Shown one piece after another: positions 8,928-17,713 of a stretch of 64,000 bases of DNA. This DNA is from Variovorax sp. EL159. Its GTDB lineage: Bacteria > Pseudomonadota > Gammaproteobacteria > Burkholderiales > Burkholderiaceae_C. The translations under genes and the position numbers were made by a program. Below the pieces are notes generated by a model. That model was not told the origin of the DNA and did not search any database. It saw only the letters and a list, made by a program, of their open reading frames with translations. The stretch lies in contig NZ_FMUJ01000001.1 of assembly GCF_900100965.1 (NCBI RefSeq), positions 1,040,272-1,104,271 on the forward strand. The letters are read 5' to 3'. Every line of letters starts with the position of its first letter. The stretch's first letter is position 1.

Positions 8928-9629
8928 TCAGACGACCTTGACGGTCAGCTTCGGCAGGCCGGCCACTTCACCCACGAGGGTGTCGCCGGCCACCACGGCC
9001 GCCACGCCCTCAGGCGTGCCCGTGAAGATCAGGTCGCCGGGTTGCAGCTCCCAGGCCGCCGAGAGGTGCTCGATGGTTTCGGCCACGTTCCAGATCAGCT
9101 TGCTCACGTTGCTGCGCTGGCGGTCGGTGCCGTTGACCTGCACCGAGATCTCGGCCTTTTCGGCATCGCCGGCCTGTGCCACGGGCACGATCGGGCCGAT
9201 GGGCGCGCTCTGCTCGAAGCTCTTGCCGATGTCCCAGGGGCGGCCCTGCTTCTTCATGTCGTTCTGCAGGTCGCGGCGCGTCATGTCCAGGCCGACGGCG
9301 TAGCCGTAGATGTGCTTGTGCGCATCGGCCGCCTTGATGTTTTTACCGCCAGTGCCGATGGCCACCACGAGCTCGATCTCGTGGTGCAGGTTCTTGGTGA
9401 GCGTGGGGTAGGCCATGGTGCCGGTCTGGCCCGCATCGACCACCACCACCGCGTCGGCCGGCTTCATGAAGAAGAAGGGCGGTTCGCGGCCGGTGAACCC
9501 CATTTCCTTGGCGTGATCTTCGTAGTTGCGGCCCACGCAATAGATGCGGTGCACGGGAAAGCGGGCGGGCTGGCCGACCACCGGAATCGAAACCGTGGCG
9601 GGCGGGGCGAAAACAAACTCGGAAGCCAT
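8928..9629 (-). CDS. fumarylacetoacetate hydrolase family protein (fumarylpyruvate hydrolase-like)
   Basis: The 233-residue enzyme has FAH-family landmarks: IYCVGRNYEDHAKEMG, FFFMKPADAV, HHEIELVVAIG with the metal-binding acidic residues, GYAVGLDMTRRDLQ, and PGDLIFTGTPEGVA. Size and sequence fit the NagK branch, which cleaves fumarylpyruvate to fumarate and pyruvate at the end of the gentisate pathway. A maleylpyruvate/maleylacetoacetate isomerase gene lies 1.1 kb away on the opposite strand and supports that role. AAGGA about 9 bases upstream supports the ATG at 9629. Confidence 0.85.
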   Translation of the reverse strand: MASEFVFAPPATVSIPVVGQPARFPVHRIYCVGRNYEDHAKEMGFTGREPPFFFMKPADAVVVVDAGQTGTMAYPTLTKNLHHEIELVVAIGTGGKNIKAADAHKHIYGYAVGLDMTRRDLQNDMKKQGRPWDIGKSFEQSAPIGPIVPVAQAGDAEKAEISVQVNGTDRQRSNVSKLIWNVAETIEHLSAAWELQPGDLIFTGTPEGVAAVVAGDTLVGEVAGLPKLTVKVV

Positions 9630-9778
9630 TGCGACGTGTCCTTTTTCAGCGAAACCTGTGGGGAGACCGGCAGTGTGCCAGAGGCGAAGCGGCGTTGCCG
9701 CAGCGGCTCGCCCGGGATTGGCGGGCGGCCCACAATAGACGCCCCGCGCGTTTCTTCGTTCCTTTCGGTTTTTTCACC

Positions 9779-10693
9779 ATGCCCCTTCGACTCGGCAAAG
9801 CCGGCAAAGCCACGGCCCTCAACGAACTCGGTCGCCAGCGCGACGAAGACGGCGATCAGGACGGCGCGCTCGAGGCCTACCTGCAGGCCGGCAAGGCCCA
9901 TCCGTATTGGGCCGTACCCTGGTTCAACGCCGGCCTGATCCACAAGTACCGCGGCGACTGGGCGGCCTCGCTGGCCGCCAACGCCGAGGCGGTGCGCCGC
10001 GACCCCGGCAACGAGGGCGCGCTGTGGAACCTCGGCATTGCCGCCACGGCGCTGGGCGACTGGGCCACGGCGCGGCGCGCGTGGCAGCGGTACGGCGTCG
10101 GCGTGCCCGATGGCGACGGGCCGGTCGACTTCTTCATCGGCCTGACACCGATCCGCGTGCACGGCGACGAAGCCAGCGAGGTCGTCTGGTCGGACCGCAT
10201 CGACCCGGCGCGCGCGATCTTGCGCAACGTGCCGACGCCCGCCTGCGGACACCGCTACGGCGACCTCGTGCTGCACGACGGCGCGGCCAACGGCTACCGC
10301 CTGCGCGGCGAGCGCGAGGTGCCGGTGTTCGATGCGCTGGAATTGATCGCGCCCTCGGCCTTCGCGACCTACGAGGTGTCGATCGAGGACGCGACGAGCG
10401 AAGACATCGACGCGCTCATCAAGCGCTTCGAGGCCGCGGGCGGCAGCGCCGAAAACTGGAGCACCAGCATGCAGGTGCTCTGCAAGGCCTGCTCCGAAGG
10501 GCGTCCCTACGGCGAGGGACACGACCACCCGCCCGGCGAGACCCCCGGCACCACAGGCCCCTGGCGCGTCGGTATTGCCGCCCGCGAGGAGGCCGAGGCC
10601 CGGCGCACCCTCGAAGAATGGCGCGCCACCACCACCCCGAAAGCCGGCTTGCACGACCTGCGTTGCGTGCTGCCGGCTGTTGCGCGCTCGTGA
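9779..10693 (+). CDS. tetratricopeptide repeat protein
   Basis: The protein is 304 residues long from the ATG at 9779. Residues about 8-100 form TPR-like helix pairs (TALNELGRQRDEDGDQDGAL, PWFNAGLIHKYRGDWAASL, ALWNLGIAATALGDWATARR). The remaining 200 residues are not recognised, although a GHDHPPGET stretch and several cysteines could bind metal. TPRs mediate protein contacts. The gene ends 22 bases before maiA and may be co-transcribed, but no functional link is apparent. Confidence 0.75.
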   Translation: MPLRLGKAGKATALNELGRQRDEDGDQDGALEAYLQAGKAHPYWAVPWFNAGLIHKYRGDWAASLAANAEAVRRDPGNEGALWNLGIAATALGDWATARRAWQRYGVGVPDGDGPVDFFIGLTPIRVHGDEASEVVWSDRIDPARAILRNVPTPACGHRYGDLVLHDGAANGYRLRGEREVPVFDALELIAPSAFATYEVSIEDATSEDIDALIKRFEAAGGSAENWSTSMQVLCKACSEGRPYGEGHDHPPGETPGTTGPWRVGIAAREEAEARRTLEEWRATTTPKAGLHDLRCVLPAVARS

Positions 10694-10715
10694 CGGGCGC
10701 TATGCTTGGAAAACC

Positions 10716-11354
10716 ATGAAGCTTCATAACTATTTCCGCTCCTCCGCCTCGTTCCGCGTGCGCATCGCCCTCAACCTGAAGGGCCTAGATTTCGACTACG
10801 TTCCCGTGCACATCGCGCGCGGCGACCACCGCACCGGCCCTTACTCCGCCATCTCGTCCGACATGCTGGTGCCGCTGCTCGAAGACGAAGGCGAGCGCTT
10901 CTCGCAATCGATGGCGATCATCGAATACCTGGAAGACACGCACCCCGAGCCGGCGCTGCTGCCCAGCGACCCGGTCGGCCGCGCCCACGTGCGCGCGCTG
11001 GCGCAGTCGATTGCCTGCGAGATCCATCCGCTCAACAACCTGCGCGTGCTCAAGTACCTCGTGAAGGAACTCAAGCTCGACGACGCAGCCAAGAACGAGT
11101 GGTACCGCCACTGGGTGCGCGACGGCATGCTGGCCTTCGAGCGCCAACTGGCCCTGTACCCCGGCAGCACCTACTGCTATGGCAACACGCCCACCATGGC
11201 CGATTGCTGCCTCGTGCCGCAGGTTTTCAACGGCCGCCGCTTCGATTGCGACTTCAGCGGCCTGCCGCGCACCATGGCCGCCTTCGAGGCCTGCATGGAA
11301 CTCGACGCCTTCCAGCGCGCGCAGCCGTCGCAGGCCCCCGACGCGGAAGCCTGA
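10716..11354 (+). CDS. maiA: maleylacetoacetate / maleylpyruvate isomerase (zeta-class GST)
   Basis: The 212-residue protein has the zeta GST N-terminus (MKLHNYFRSSASFRVRIALN) with the SSxSxR glutathione-binding motif. An all-helical C-terminal domain (ACEIHPLNNLRVLKYL; TMADCCLVPQVFN) follows. Family members isomerise maleylacetoacetate in tyrosine catabolism or maleylpyruvate in gentisate catabolism, using glutathione. The neighbouring FAH-family hydrolase supports a cis-trans isomerase plus hydrolase pair. Sequence alone does not decide MaiA from NagL. Confidence 0.88.
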   Translation: MKLHNYFRSSASFRVRIALNLKGLDFDYVPVHIARGDHRTGPYSAISSDMLVPLLEDEGERFSQSMAIIEYLEDTHPEPALLPSDPVGRAHVRALAQSIACEIHPLNNLRVLKYLVKELKLDDAAKNEWYRHWVRDGMLAFERQLALYPGSTYCYGNTPTMADCCLVPQVFNGRRFDCDFSGLPRTMAAFEACMELDAFQRAQPSQAPDAEA

Positions 11355-11369
11355 TTGAGCGCCGCCACC

Positions 11370-12149
11370 ATGGACGCGCACTGGCTCGTGCCGGACTGGC
11401 CCGCGCCGCCGAACGTGCGGGCCGCATGCACCACGCGCGACGGCGGTGTTTCGCAGGGGCGCTATGCGAGCCTGAACCTCGGCGATCACGTGGGCGATCT
11501 GGCGGCGGACGTGGCCACGAACCGCGATCGCTTGCGGCAGGCCATCGGCGCGCAGCCGGTCTTTCTGCAGCAGGTGCATGGCACCGGCGTCGTGGCGCTC
11601 GATGGCGATCAAGACATCGTGCGCGACGGCACGGCGGCCGATGCCTGCACTGCCACGACCATCGGCCTGGCCTGCACGATCATGGTCGCCGATTGCCTGC
11701 CCGTGCTTTTCACCGACGAGGCGGGCGAGCGGGTGGCTGCCGCCCACGCCGGCTGGCGCGGCCTGGCCGGTGGCGTGCTCGAACAGGCGGCCCGATGCTT
11801 CGCGCCTGAATCGAATGCCGTGCCTGCGCACCGCGCTAGCAAAGTCATAGCGTGGCTCGGGCCCTGCATCGGCCCGAAGGCTTTCGAGGTCGGTGCCGAG
11901 GTCAAGGCGGCTTTCGAGGCGCATGCGCCTGAAGCCGCGGCTTGCTTCCAGCCCGCGCAGGCGCCCGGCAAATGGCTGGCCGACCTGCCCGCGCTGGCGC
12001 GCCAGCGGCTGCGTGCGGTGGGTGTCGAAGCGGTCTACGGCAATGATGGCAGCGACGGCTGGTGCACCGTCAGCCAGCCATCACGGTTCTTTTCGCACCG
12101 GCGCGACGGCATCAGCGGACGCTTCGCCGCCCTGGTCTGGAAGGTCTGA
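11370..12149 (+). CDS. pgeF: peptidoglycan editing factor PgeF (laccase-domain, YfiH family)
   Basis: The protein is 259 residues long from the ATG at 11370. A TTG at 11355, directly after the maiA stop, would add five residues. It has the DUF152/YfiH landmarks: ACTTRDGGVSQGRYASLNLG, FLQQVHGTGV, MVADCLPVLFTD, AAHAGWRGLAGGVLE, LGPCIGPKAFEVG and a final FFSHRRDG. The conserved His and Cys residues bind copper or zinc. The E. coli homologue removes L-Ser wrongly incorporated at the second position of UDP-MurNAc peptides. The 3' end overlaps the convergent membrane-protein gene by 69 bases. Confidence 0.9.
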   Translation: MDAHWLVPDWPAPPNVRAACTTRDGGVSQGRYASLNLGDHVGDLAADVATNRDRLRQAIGAQPVFLQQVHGTGVVALDGDQDIVRDGTAADACTATTIGLACTIMVADCLPVLFTDEAGERVAAAHAGWRGLAGGVLEQAARCFAPESNAVPAHRASKVIAWLGPCIGPKAFEVGAEVKAAFEAHAPEAAACFQPAQAPGKWLADLPALARQRLRAVGVEAVYGNDGSDGWCTVSQPSRFFSHRRDGISGRFAALVWKV

Positions 12150-12479
12150 CGCAGCCTTGGCCGCGGCTGCTTCGGCGGCGGCTGCGCGGCGTGCCGCCTC
12201 TTGCGCCTCGGCCTCGCGCTGCTTGATCGCGCGGCGCCGGCCCGGCGTGCCCATCAGGTAAACCACCAGTGCCACCGGCGCCAAACCGTACAAAAGAAAT
12301 GTGAAGATGGCACCCAGCACGGTGCCCGTGGTGGCGGTGGCTTCGGCCACGGCCATCATCACGGCCACGTAGAGCCAGCCGATCACGATCAGATGGATGA
12401 ACACAAGAAGTTTCAGTCGGTAAGAGGAAAGAGCGGCGTTGTCGGTGCCGTGCGAATGCAGGATACTTAAATCACGCAC
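12081..12479 (-). CDS. small membrane protein with charged alanine-rich tail
   Basis: From a GTG at 12479 the frame gives 132 residues. Two hydrophobic segments lie at about 22-44 (LLVFIHLIVIGWLYVAVMMA) and about 52-76 (TVLGAIFTFLLYGLAPVALV). A cytoplasmic Ala/Glu/Arg-rich, probably coiled tail follows (KQREAEAQEAARRAAAAEAA). The two-TM core looks conserved in type, but the function is unknown. The last 69 bases overlap the 3' end of pgeF on the other strand, and the start lies 35 bases from phaC, divergently arranged. Confidence 0.65.
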   Translation of the reverse strand: MRDLSILHSHGTDNAALSSYRLKLLVFIHLIVIGWLYVAVMMAVAEATATTGTVLGAIFTFLLYGLAPVALVVYLMGTPGRRRAIKQREAEAQEAARRAAAAEAAAAKAASDLPDQGGEASADAVAPVRKEP

Positions 12480-12514
12480 CCATCCGGATTCGATTCAGGC
12501 GAGGACCAGGAGAC

Positions 12515-14269
12515 ATGATGAAGCAACAAGCGACGGGGGCGGATGCATTCGCGCCCTTCCAGAAGGCACTTTCACAGGGATGGACCCAGGCGCTGGAATC
12601 ATTCCAGCAGTCCGCCGCGCAGGGGGCCACGGCCTTCAATGCCGGTGGCAGTCCGCTATGGCAACTGCCGCACCCGGCCAAGCTGCCCGAGCTGCCCAAG
12701 TTCTCCATCGACCCCGAGAAGCTGCAATCCATCCAGCAGCAATACATGGCCGAAGCCACCGAACTCTGGCGCAATGGCCTTCATGCCAAGCCCGAGGGCG
12801 ACAAGCGCTTTGCCAGCGAAGCCTGGGGCAGCAACCCCCTGGCAGCCTTCTCGGCCGCCGTGTACCTGCTCAATGGCCGCACCATGCTGAGCATGGCCGA
12901 GTCGATCGACGCCGACGAGAAAACCAAGGCGCGCCTGCGCTTCGCCGTCGAGCAATGGATGGCCGCCGCGTCGCCCAGCAACTCGCTGGCCTTCAACGCC
13001 GAAGCGCAGAAGAAGGCCATCGAGACGCAGGGCGAGAGCATTGCCAAGGGCATCCAGAACCTGCTGAACGACGTCAAGCAGGGCCACCTCAGCATGACCG
13101 ACGAGAGCGCCTTCGAAGTGGGGCGCAACGTGGCCACCACCGAAGGCGCCGTGGTGTTCGAGAACGAGCTGTTCCAGCTGCTCGAATACAAGCCGCTCAC
13201 CGCCAAGGTGTACGAGCGGCCGTTCCTGCTGGTGCCGCCGTGCATCAACAAGTTCTACATCCTCGACCTGCAGCCCGAGAACTCGCTGATCCGCTATGCG
13301 AACGAGCAGGGCCATCGCGTGTTCGTGGTGAGCTGGCGCAACCCCGACGAGTCGCTCGACAAGGCCACCTGGGACGACTACATCGAAAACGCCGCCATCA
13401 AGGCGATCCACATCGCGCAGGAAATCAGCGGCAGCAAGCAGATCAACGCGCTGGGCTTTTGCGTGGGCGGCACCATCCTGAGCACCGCGCTGGCCGTGCT
13501 CGCGGCGCGCGGCGAGAAGCCGGCCGCGTCGGTCACGCTGCTGACCACGTTCCTCGACTTCAGCGACACCGGCATCCTCGACATCTTCGTGGACGAGGCC
13601 ATGGTGGCGTATCGCGAAATGCAGCTCGGCAAGGGCGGGCTGCTGCCCGGCGGCGACTTGGCTTCGACCTTCAGCTTTCTGCGGCCGAACGATCTCGTGT
13701 GGAACTACGTGGTCGGCAACTACCTCAAGGGCGAGACCCCGCCGCCGTTCGACCTGCTGTACTGGAACAGCGACGCCACCAACCTGCCGGGCCCGTTCTA
13801 CGCCTGGTACCTGCGCAACACGTACCACGAGAACAAGCTGGCCAAGCCGAACGCGCTCACGGTGTGCGGCGAAAAAATCGACCTGGGCCGCATCGACATC
13901 CCGGCCTACATCTACGGCTCGCGCGAAGACCACATCGTGCCCATCGGCGGTGCCTACGCGTCAACGCAACTGCTGCCGGGCAAGAAGCGCTTCGTCATGG
14001 GCGCATCGGGCCACATCGCCGGCGTGATCAACCCGCCCGTGAAGAAAAAGCGCAGCCACTGGATTCGCGAAGACGGCAAGTTTCCCCGCACCCAGGCCGA
14101 ATGGCTCTCGGGCGCGCAGGAGCACCCCGGCAGCTGGTGGACCGACTGGGCACAATGGCTCAAGGGCCACGCGGGCAAGCAGGTTCCGGCCCCCAAGGCC
14201 TACGGCAACGGCAAGGCCTACAAGGCCATCGAGCCGGCGCCCGGCCGCTACGTCAAGGCCAAGGCCTGA
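12515..14269 (+). CDS. phaC: class I poly(3-hydroxyalkanoate) synthase
   Basis: The 584-residue protein matches class I PHA synthase in length and architecture. It has a helical N-terminal region (FSIDPEKLQSIQQQYMAEAT) and then an alpha/beta-hydrolase domain. The nucleophile is Cys316 in the lipase-like box GFCVGG, with Asp472 in SREDHIVP and His500 in GASGHIAGVINPP. It polymerises 3-hydroxybutyryl-CoA into storage granules. The ATG at 12515 (a second ATG follows at once) has an AGGACCAGGAGA ribosome site. phaA follows after 55 bases; phaB is 16 kb away. Confidence 0.97.
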   Translation: MMKQQATGADAFAPFQKALSQGWTQALESFQQSAAQGATAFNAGGSPLWQLPHPAKLPELPKFSIDPEKLQSIQQQYMAEATELWRNGLHAKPEGDKRFASEAWGSNPLAAFSAAVYLLNGRTMLSMAESIDADEKTKARLRFAVEQWMAAASPSNSLAFNAEAQKKAIETQGESIAKGIQNLLNDVKQGHLSMTDESAFEVGRNVATTEGAVVFENELFQLLEYKPLTAKVYERPFLLVPPCINKFYILDLQPENSLIRYANEQGHRVFVVSWRNPDESLDKATWDDYIENAAIKAIHIAQEISGSKQINALGFCVGGTILSTALAVLAARGEKPAASVTLLTTFLDFSDTGILDIFVDEAMVAYREMQLGKGGLLPGGDLASTFSFLRPNDLVWNYVVGNYLKGETPPPFDLLYWNSDATNLPGPFYAWYLRNTYHENKLAKPNALTVCGEKIDLGRIDIPAYIYGSREDHIVPIGGAYASTQLLPGKKRFVMGASGHIAGVINPPVKKKRSHWIREDGKFPRTQAEWLSGAQEHPGSWWTDWAQWLKGHAGKQVPAPKAYGNGKAYKAIEPAPGRYVKAKA

Positions 14270-14324
14270 CCGCCCCCACGCATTCACCTTCATCAGATTT
14301 CAAATCACTTCAACGGAGAACCTC

Positions 14325-15503
14325 ATGGAAGACATCGTCATCGTTTCGGCAGCACGCACGGCGGTCGGCAAGTTCGGCGGCTCGCTCGCCGGCATCGCGG
14401 CCACGGAGCTGGGCGCCATCGTCATCAAGGAAGTGATTGCACGTGCCAACCTCACGGCCGACCAGGTCGGCGAGGCCATCATGGGCCAGGTGCTGGCAGC
14501 CGGTGCCGGCCAGAACCCCGCGCGCCAGGCATGGCTCAAGGGCGGCGGCACCAAGGAAACGCCGGCGCTCACCATCAATGCCGTGTGCGGCTCGGGCCTG
14601 AAGGCCGTGATGCTCGCGGCGCAGGCCGTGGCCACGGGCGACAGCGACATCGTCATTGCCGGCGGCCAGGAAAACATGAGCGCCGCACCGCACGTGCTGC
14701 CCAACTCGCGCAACGGCCAGCGCATGGGCGACTGGAAGCTGGTCGACACCATGATCGTGGACGGCCTGTGGGACGTCTACAACCAGTACCACATGGGCAT
14801 CACCGCCGAGAACGTGGCCAAGAAGTACGGCATCGACCGCGCCGCGCAGGACGAACTGGCGCTCGCCAGCCAGACCAAGGCCGCCGCCGCACAGGACGCC
14901 GGCAAGTTCAAGGACGAAATCGTCGGCGTGAGCATTCCGCAGAAGAAGGGCGACCCCATCGTCTTCAACACCGACGAGTTCATCAACCGCAAGACCAGCG
15001 CCGAAGGCCTGGCCGGCCTGCGCCCCGCCTTCGACAAGGCCGGCGGCGTGACCGCGGGCAATGCCTCGGGCCTGAACGACGGGGCAGCAGCCGTGATGGT
15101 GATGACGGCCAAGAAGGCCGCCGCGCTGGGCCTGAAGCCCCTGGGCCGCATCGCCAGCTACGCCACCGCCGGCCTCGACCCCGCCATCATGGGCATGGGC
15201 CCGGTGCCCGCGTCGACCAAGGCACTGCAGCGCGCCGGCTGGAAGGCCGCCGATCTCGACCTGCTCGAAATCAACGAAGCCTTCGCCGCGCAGGCCTGCG
15301 CCGTGAACAAGGAAATGGGCTGGGACATCAGCAAGGTGAACGTGAACGGCGGCGCCATCGCCATCGGCCACCCCATCGGCGCGTCGGGCTGCCGCATCCT
15401 GGTGACGCTGCTGCACGAAATGCAGCGCCGGGACGCGAAGAAGGGCATTGCCTCGCTGTGTATTGGCGGCGGCATGGGCGTTGCGCTGACCATCGAGCGC
15501 TGA
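14325..15503 (+). CDS. phaA: acetyl-CoA C-acetyltransferase (beta-ketothiolase)
   Basis: The 392-residue biosynthetic thiolase has the acyl-accepting Cys88 in NAVCGSGLKAV, His349 in GHPIGASG and Cys379 in CIGGGMG. It condenses two acetyl-CoA to acetoacetyl-CoA, the first step of PHB synthesis, and sits directly behind phaC. A Shine-Dalgarno (AACGGAGAA) precedes the ATG. Paralogous degradative thiolases share the motifs, but the phaC context favours PHB synthesis. Confidence 0.95.
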   Translation: MEDIVIVSAARTAVGKFGGSLAGIAATELGAIVIKEVIARANLTADQVGEAIMGQVLAAGAGQNPARQAWLKGGGTKETPALTINAVCGSGLKAVMLAAQAVATGDSDIVIAGGQENMSAAPHVLPNSRNGQRMGDWKLVDTMIVDGLWDVYNQYHMGITAENVAKKYGIDRAAQDELALASQTKAAAAQDAGKFKDEIVGVSIPQKKGDPIVFNTDEFINRKTSAEGLAGLRPAFDKAGGVTAGNASGLNDGAAAVMVMTAKKAAALGLKPLGRIASYATAGLDPAIMGMGPVPASTKALQRAGWKAADLDLLEINEAFAAQACAVNKEMGWDISKVNVNGGAIAIGHPIGASGCRILVTLLHEMQRRDAKKGIASLCIGGGMGVALTIER

Positions 15504-15539
15504 TCGCAGCAGGGCGCTGGCGCCCGTTGATGTTGCCGC

Positions 15540-16190
15540 CTAGCGCGACATCGACGGCCGCTGCGCCATCGCAGCGCGCCAGCGCAACAGCTCGGGGTGC
15601 TGTTCCCCGGGCTTGACCCGCACCACGCGGGCAAAGTCCACCGCCACCACCGCGGTGATGTCGGCAATGCTGAACCGGTCGGTCGCGATGAAGTCGCGGC
15701 CGATCAGCCGCTCGTTCAGCGTCTCGAAGAACTGGTGCACCCGTGCCAACCCGCGTTGCGCCAGTTCGGGGATCTGGGCGTAGTTCACCGGCCCGGGCAG
15801 CGCCCGGTCGGCCATGGCGGGCGAGCCGTTGCGCAGCGTCTCGGCAATGGCCAGCAGGCCTTCGAATTCGATGCGCCAGTTCCAGCTGGCGATCTCGGCC
15901 TTTTCCCTTGGCGTGCTGCCCATCAGAGGCGGCTGCGGGCAGTGGGCTTCCAGCCAGGCCGCGATGCCGGCGTTGTCGGTCAGCAGCAATCCGTCTTCTT
16001 CGCCATCGCTGCCGTCGATGCGCAGTGCCGGCACCGTGCATTGCGGGTTGATCGCGCGGTAGGCGGCGCCCAGTTGCTCGCCATGCACCAGGTCGATCTG
16101 CACCGTTTCGTGGGCAATGCCCTTTTCGGCCAGCAGGATGCGCGCGCGCCGCGGGCTGGGTGCGGTTGCGCAGTCGTAGAGAATGATCAT
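15540..16190 (-). CDS. glutathione S-transferase family protein
   Basis: The 216-residue protein has a thioredoxin-like N-terminal domain (MIILYDCATAPSPRRARILL; NPQCTVPALRIDGSD; DNAGIAAWLEAH) and a helical C-terminal domain ending with FSIADITAVVAVDFARVV. The Ser-Pro pair near residue 12 is where GSTs bind glutathione. The reaction is unknown. Its ATG at 16190 is only 30 bases from the divergent yghU-like start, so the two promoters must overlap or lie inside coding sequence. Confidence 0.85.
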   Translation of the reverse strand: MIILYDCATAPSPRRARILLAEKGIAHETVQIDLVHGEQLGAAYRAINPQCTVPALRIDGSDGEEDGLLLTDNAGIAAWLEAHCPQPPLMGSTPREKAEIASWNWRIEFEGLLAIAETLRNGSPAMADRALPGPVNYAQIPELAQRGLARVHQFFETLNERLIGRDFIATDRFSIADITAVVAVDFARVVRVKPGEQHPELLRWRAAMAQRPSMSR

Positions 16191-16220
16191 CGTCCGTCCA
16201 ACTCCTTGGGAACACATCGC

Positions 16221-17099
16221 ATGAATGGCACTACGGCCTACACGCCGCCCACCGTCTGGTCCTGGAACAAGGAAAGCGGCGGCCGCTTCGCGAACATCAA
16301 TCGCCCGATCGCCGGCGCCACGCACGAGAAAGACCTGCCGGTGGGCCGGTATCCGCTGCAACTTTATTCGCTGGCGACGCCCAATGGGGTGAAAGTGACG
16401 GTGATGCTCGAAGAGTTGCTGGCGCTGGGCCACGCCGGCGCCGAATACGACGCCTGGCTGATCCGCATCAGCGAAGGCGACCAGTTCGGCAGCGGCTTCG
16501 TGGCGGTGAACCCGAACTCCAAGATTCCCGCGCTGATGGACCGCAGCGGCGACACGCCCATCCGCGTGTTCGAGTCCGGCGCGATCCTGCAGTACCTGGC
16601 CGAAAAGTTCGGCGGCGCCTTTTTGCCGACCGAACGGGCGGCCCGCGCCGAATGCCTGTCGTGGCTGTTCTGGCAGATGGGCAGTGCGCCGTACCTGGGT
16701 GGCGGCTTCGGGCACTTCTATGCCTACGCGCCCACGAAGATCGAATACGCGATCGACCGCTTCGCCATGGAGGTCAAGCGCCAGCTCGACGTGCTCGACC
16801 GGCGGCTGGCCGAGAGCCGCTACCTGGCAGGCGACGACTACACCATCGCCGACATGGCCGTCTGGCCTTGGTACGGCACGCTCGCCAAGGGCCAGTTGTA
16901 CGAGGCGGGCGAGTTCCTCCAGGTGGGCGAATACACGAACGTGCTGCGCTGGACCGACGAGATCGCCAAGCGCCCGGCGGTGCAGCGAGGCCGCATGGTC
17001 AATCGCGCCTGGGGCCAGCCGAGCAGCCAACTGCACGAGCGCCACGACGCCGGCGACTTCGAGACCCGGACGCAAGACAAGCTCGAAACACCCACCTGA
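16221..17099 (+). CDS. yghU: YghU-like glutathione-dependent disulfide oxidoreductase
   Basis: The 292-residue protein carries the extended N-terminus typical of YghU (TPPTVWSWNKESGGRFANIN, then RPIAGATHEKDLPVG). The thioredoxin-fold segment (LQLYSLATPNGVKVTVMLEE; NPNSKIPALMD; ESGAILQYLAEKFG) and the GST C-terminal domain (YTIADMAVWPWYG) follow. E. coli YghU binds two glutathione molecules and shows disulfide-bond reductase activity. A flavin-reductase gene follows after 17 bases, probably in one transcript. Confidence 0.88.
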   Translation: MNGTTAYTPPTVWSWNKESGGRFANINRPIAGATHEKDLPVGRYPLQLYSLATPNGVKVTVMLEELLALGHAGAEYDAWLIRISEGDQFGSGFVAVNPNSKIPALMDRSGDTPIRVFESGAILQYLAEKFGGAFLPTERAARAECLSWLFWQMGSAPYLGGGFGHFYAYAPTKIEYAIDRFAMEVKRQLDVLDRRLAESRYLAGDDYTIADMAVWPWYGTLAKGQLYEAGEFLQVGEYTNVLRWTDEIAKRPAVQRGRMVNRAWGQPSSQLHERHDAGDFETRTQDKLETPT

Positions 17100-17116
17100 A
17101 CACGAGGCGCACAACC

Positions 17117-17707
17117 ATGGGCGACAAGATCCTCGTCTTCTACGGCTCGTACCGCTCCGACCGCATGGGCGTGCGGCTGGCGGACTACATCGTCTCGGGC
17201 ATCCGGGCGCGTGGCGACGACGCAGAGCTGATCGACGCGAAGGCGGTCGACCTGCCCATGCTCGACCGCATGTACAAGGAATACCCCAAGGGCACCGCGC
17301 CCGCGGCCATGGAGGCGCTGGCCGAAAAGATCCGCACGGCCGACGCCTTCATCTTCGTTACCGGGGAATACAACTGGGGGCCGCAGCCGGGCCTGAAGAA
17401 CCTGACCGACCACTTCCTCGAAGAGTGGTTCTGGCGGCCTGCCGCGGTGGCCAGCTATTCGGCGGGGCGCTTTTCCGGCGTCCGCTCGGGCACCGTGTGG
17501 CATTCGATCCTGTCGGAGATGGGCATGGTCGTCGTTTCCAGCACCCTCGCAGTCGGGCCGATCTCGCAGACGCTGGATGCCAGCGGAAAGCCGACCGGCC
17601 CTGCGGGCGAATCGCTCGACCGGTCGTTCGGCCGGTTTGCGGATGACCTGGCGTGGTGGACCGAGGCTGCGCGGGCGCAGCGGGCGCGCAAGGCGCCGCC
17701 TTATTGA
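17117..17707 (+). CDS. NAD(P)H-dependent FMN reductase family protein
   Basis: The 196-residue flavodoxin-fold protein has the phosphate-binding loop near residues 10-17 (YGSYRSDRMG), GEYNWGPQPGLKNLTDHF at the flavin ring, and RSGTVWHSILSEMGM. These are hallmarks of the NADPH-dependent FMN reductase family (SsuE/ArsH/azoreductase type). It would transfer hydride to FMN or to quinone or azo substrates; the substrate is unclear. It follows yghU closely, which suggests a shared redox or detoxification role. Confidence 0.85.
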   Translation: MGDKILVFYGSYRSDRMGVRLADYIVSGIRARGDDAELIDAKAVDLPMLDRMYKEYPKGTAPAAMEALAEKIRTADAFIFVTGEYNWGPQPGLKNLTDHFLEEWFWRPAAVASYSAGRFSGVRSGTVWHSILSEMGMVVVSSTLAVGPISQTLDASGKPTGPAGESLDRSFGRFADDLAWWTEAARAQRARKAPPY

Positions 17708-17713
17708 ACGTGG

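Noticed and set aside
15512..15525. GGGCGC-TG-GCGCCC palindrome after phaA as a terminator
   Set aside because: Two-base loop and no T tract; such palindromes are common by chance at this GC content.
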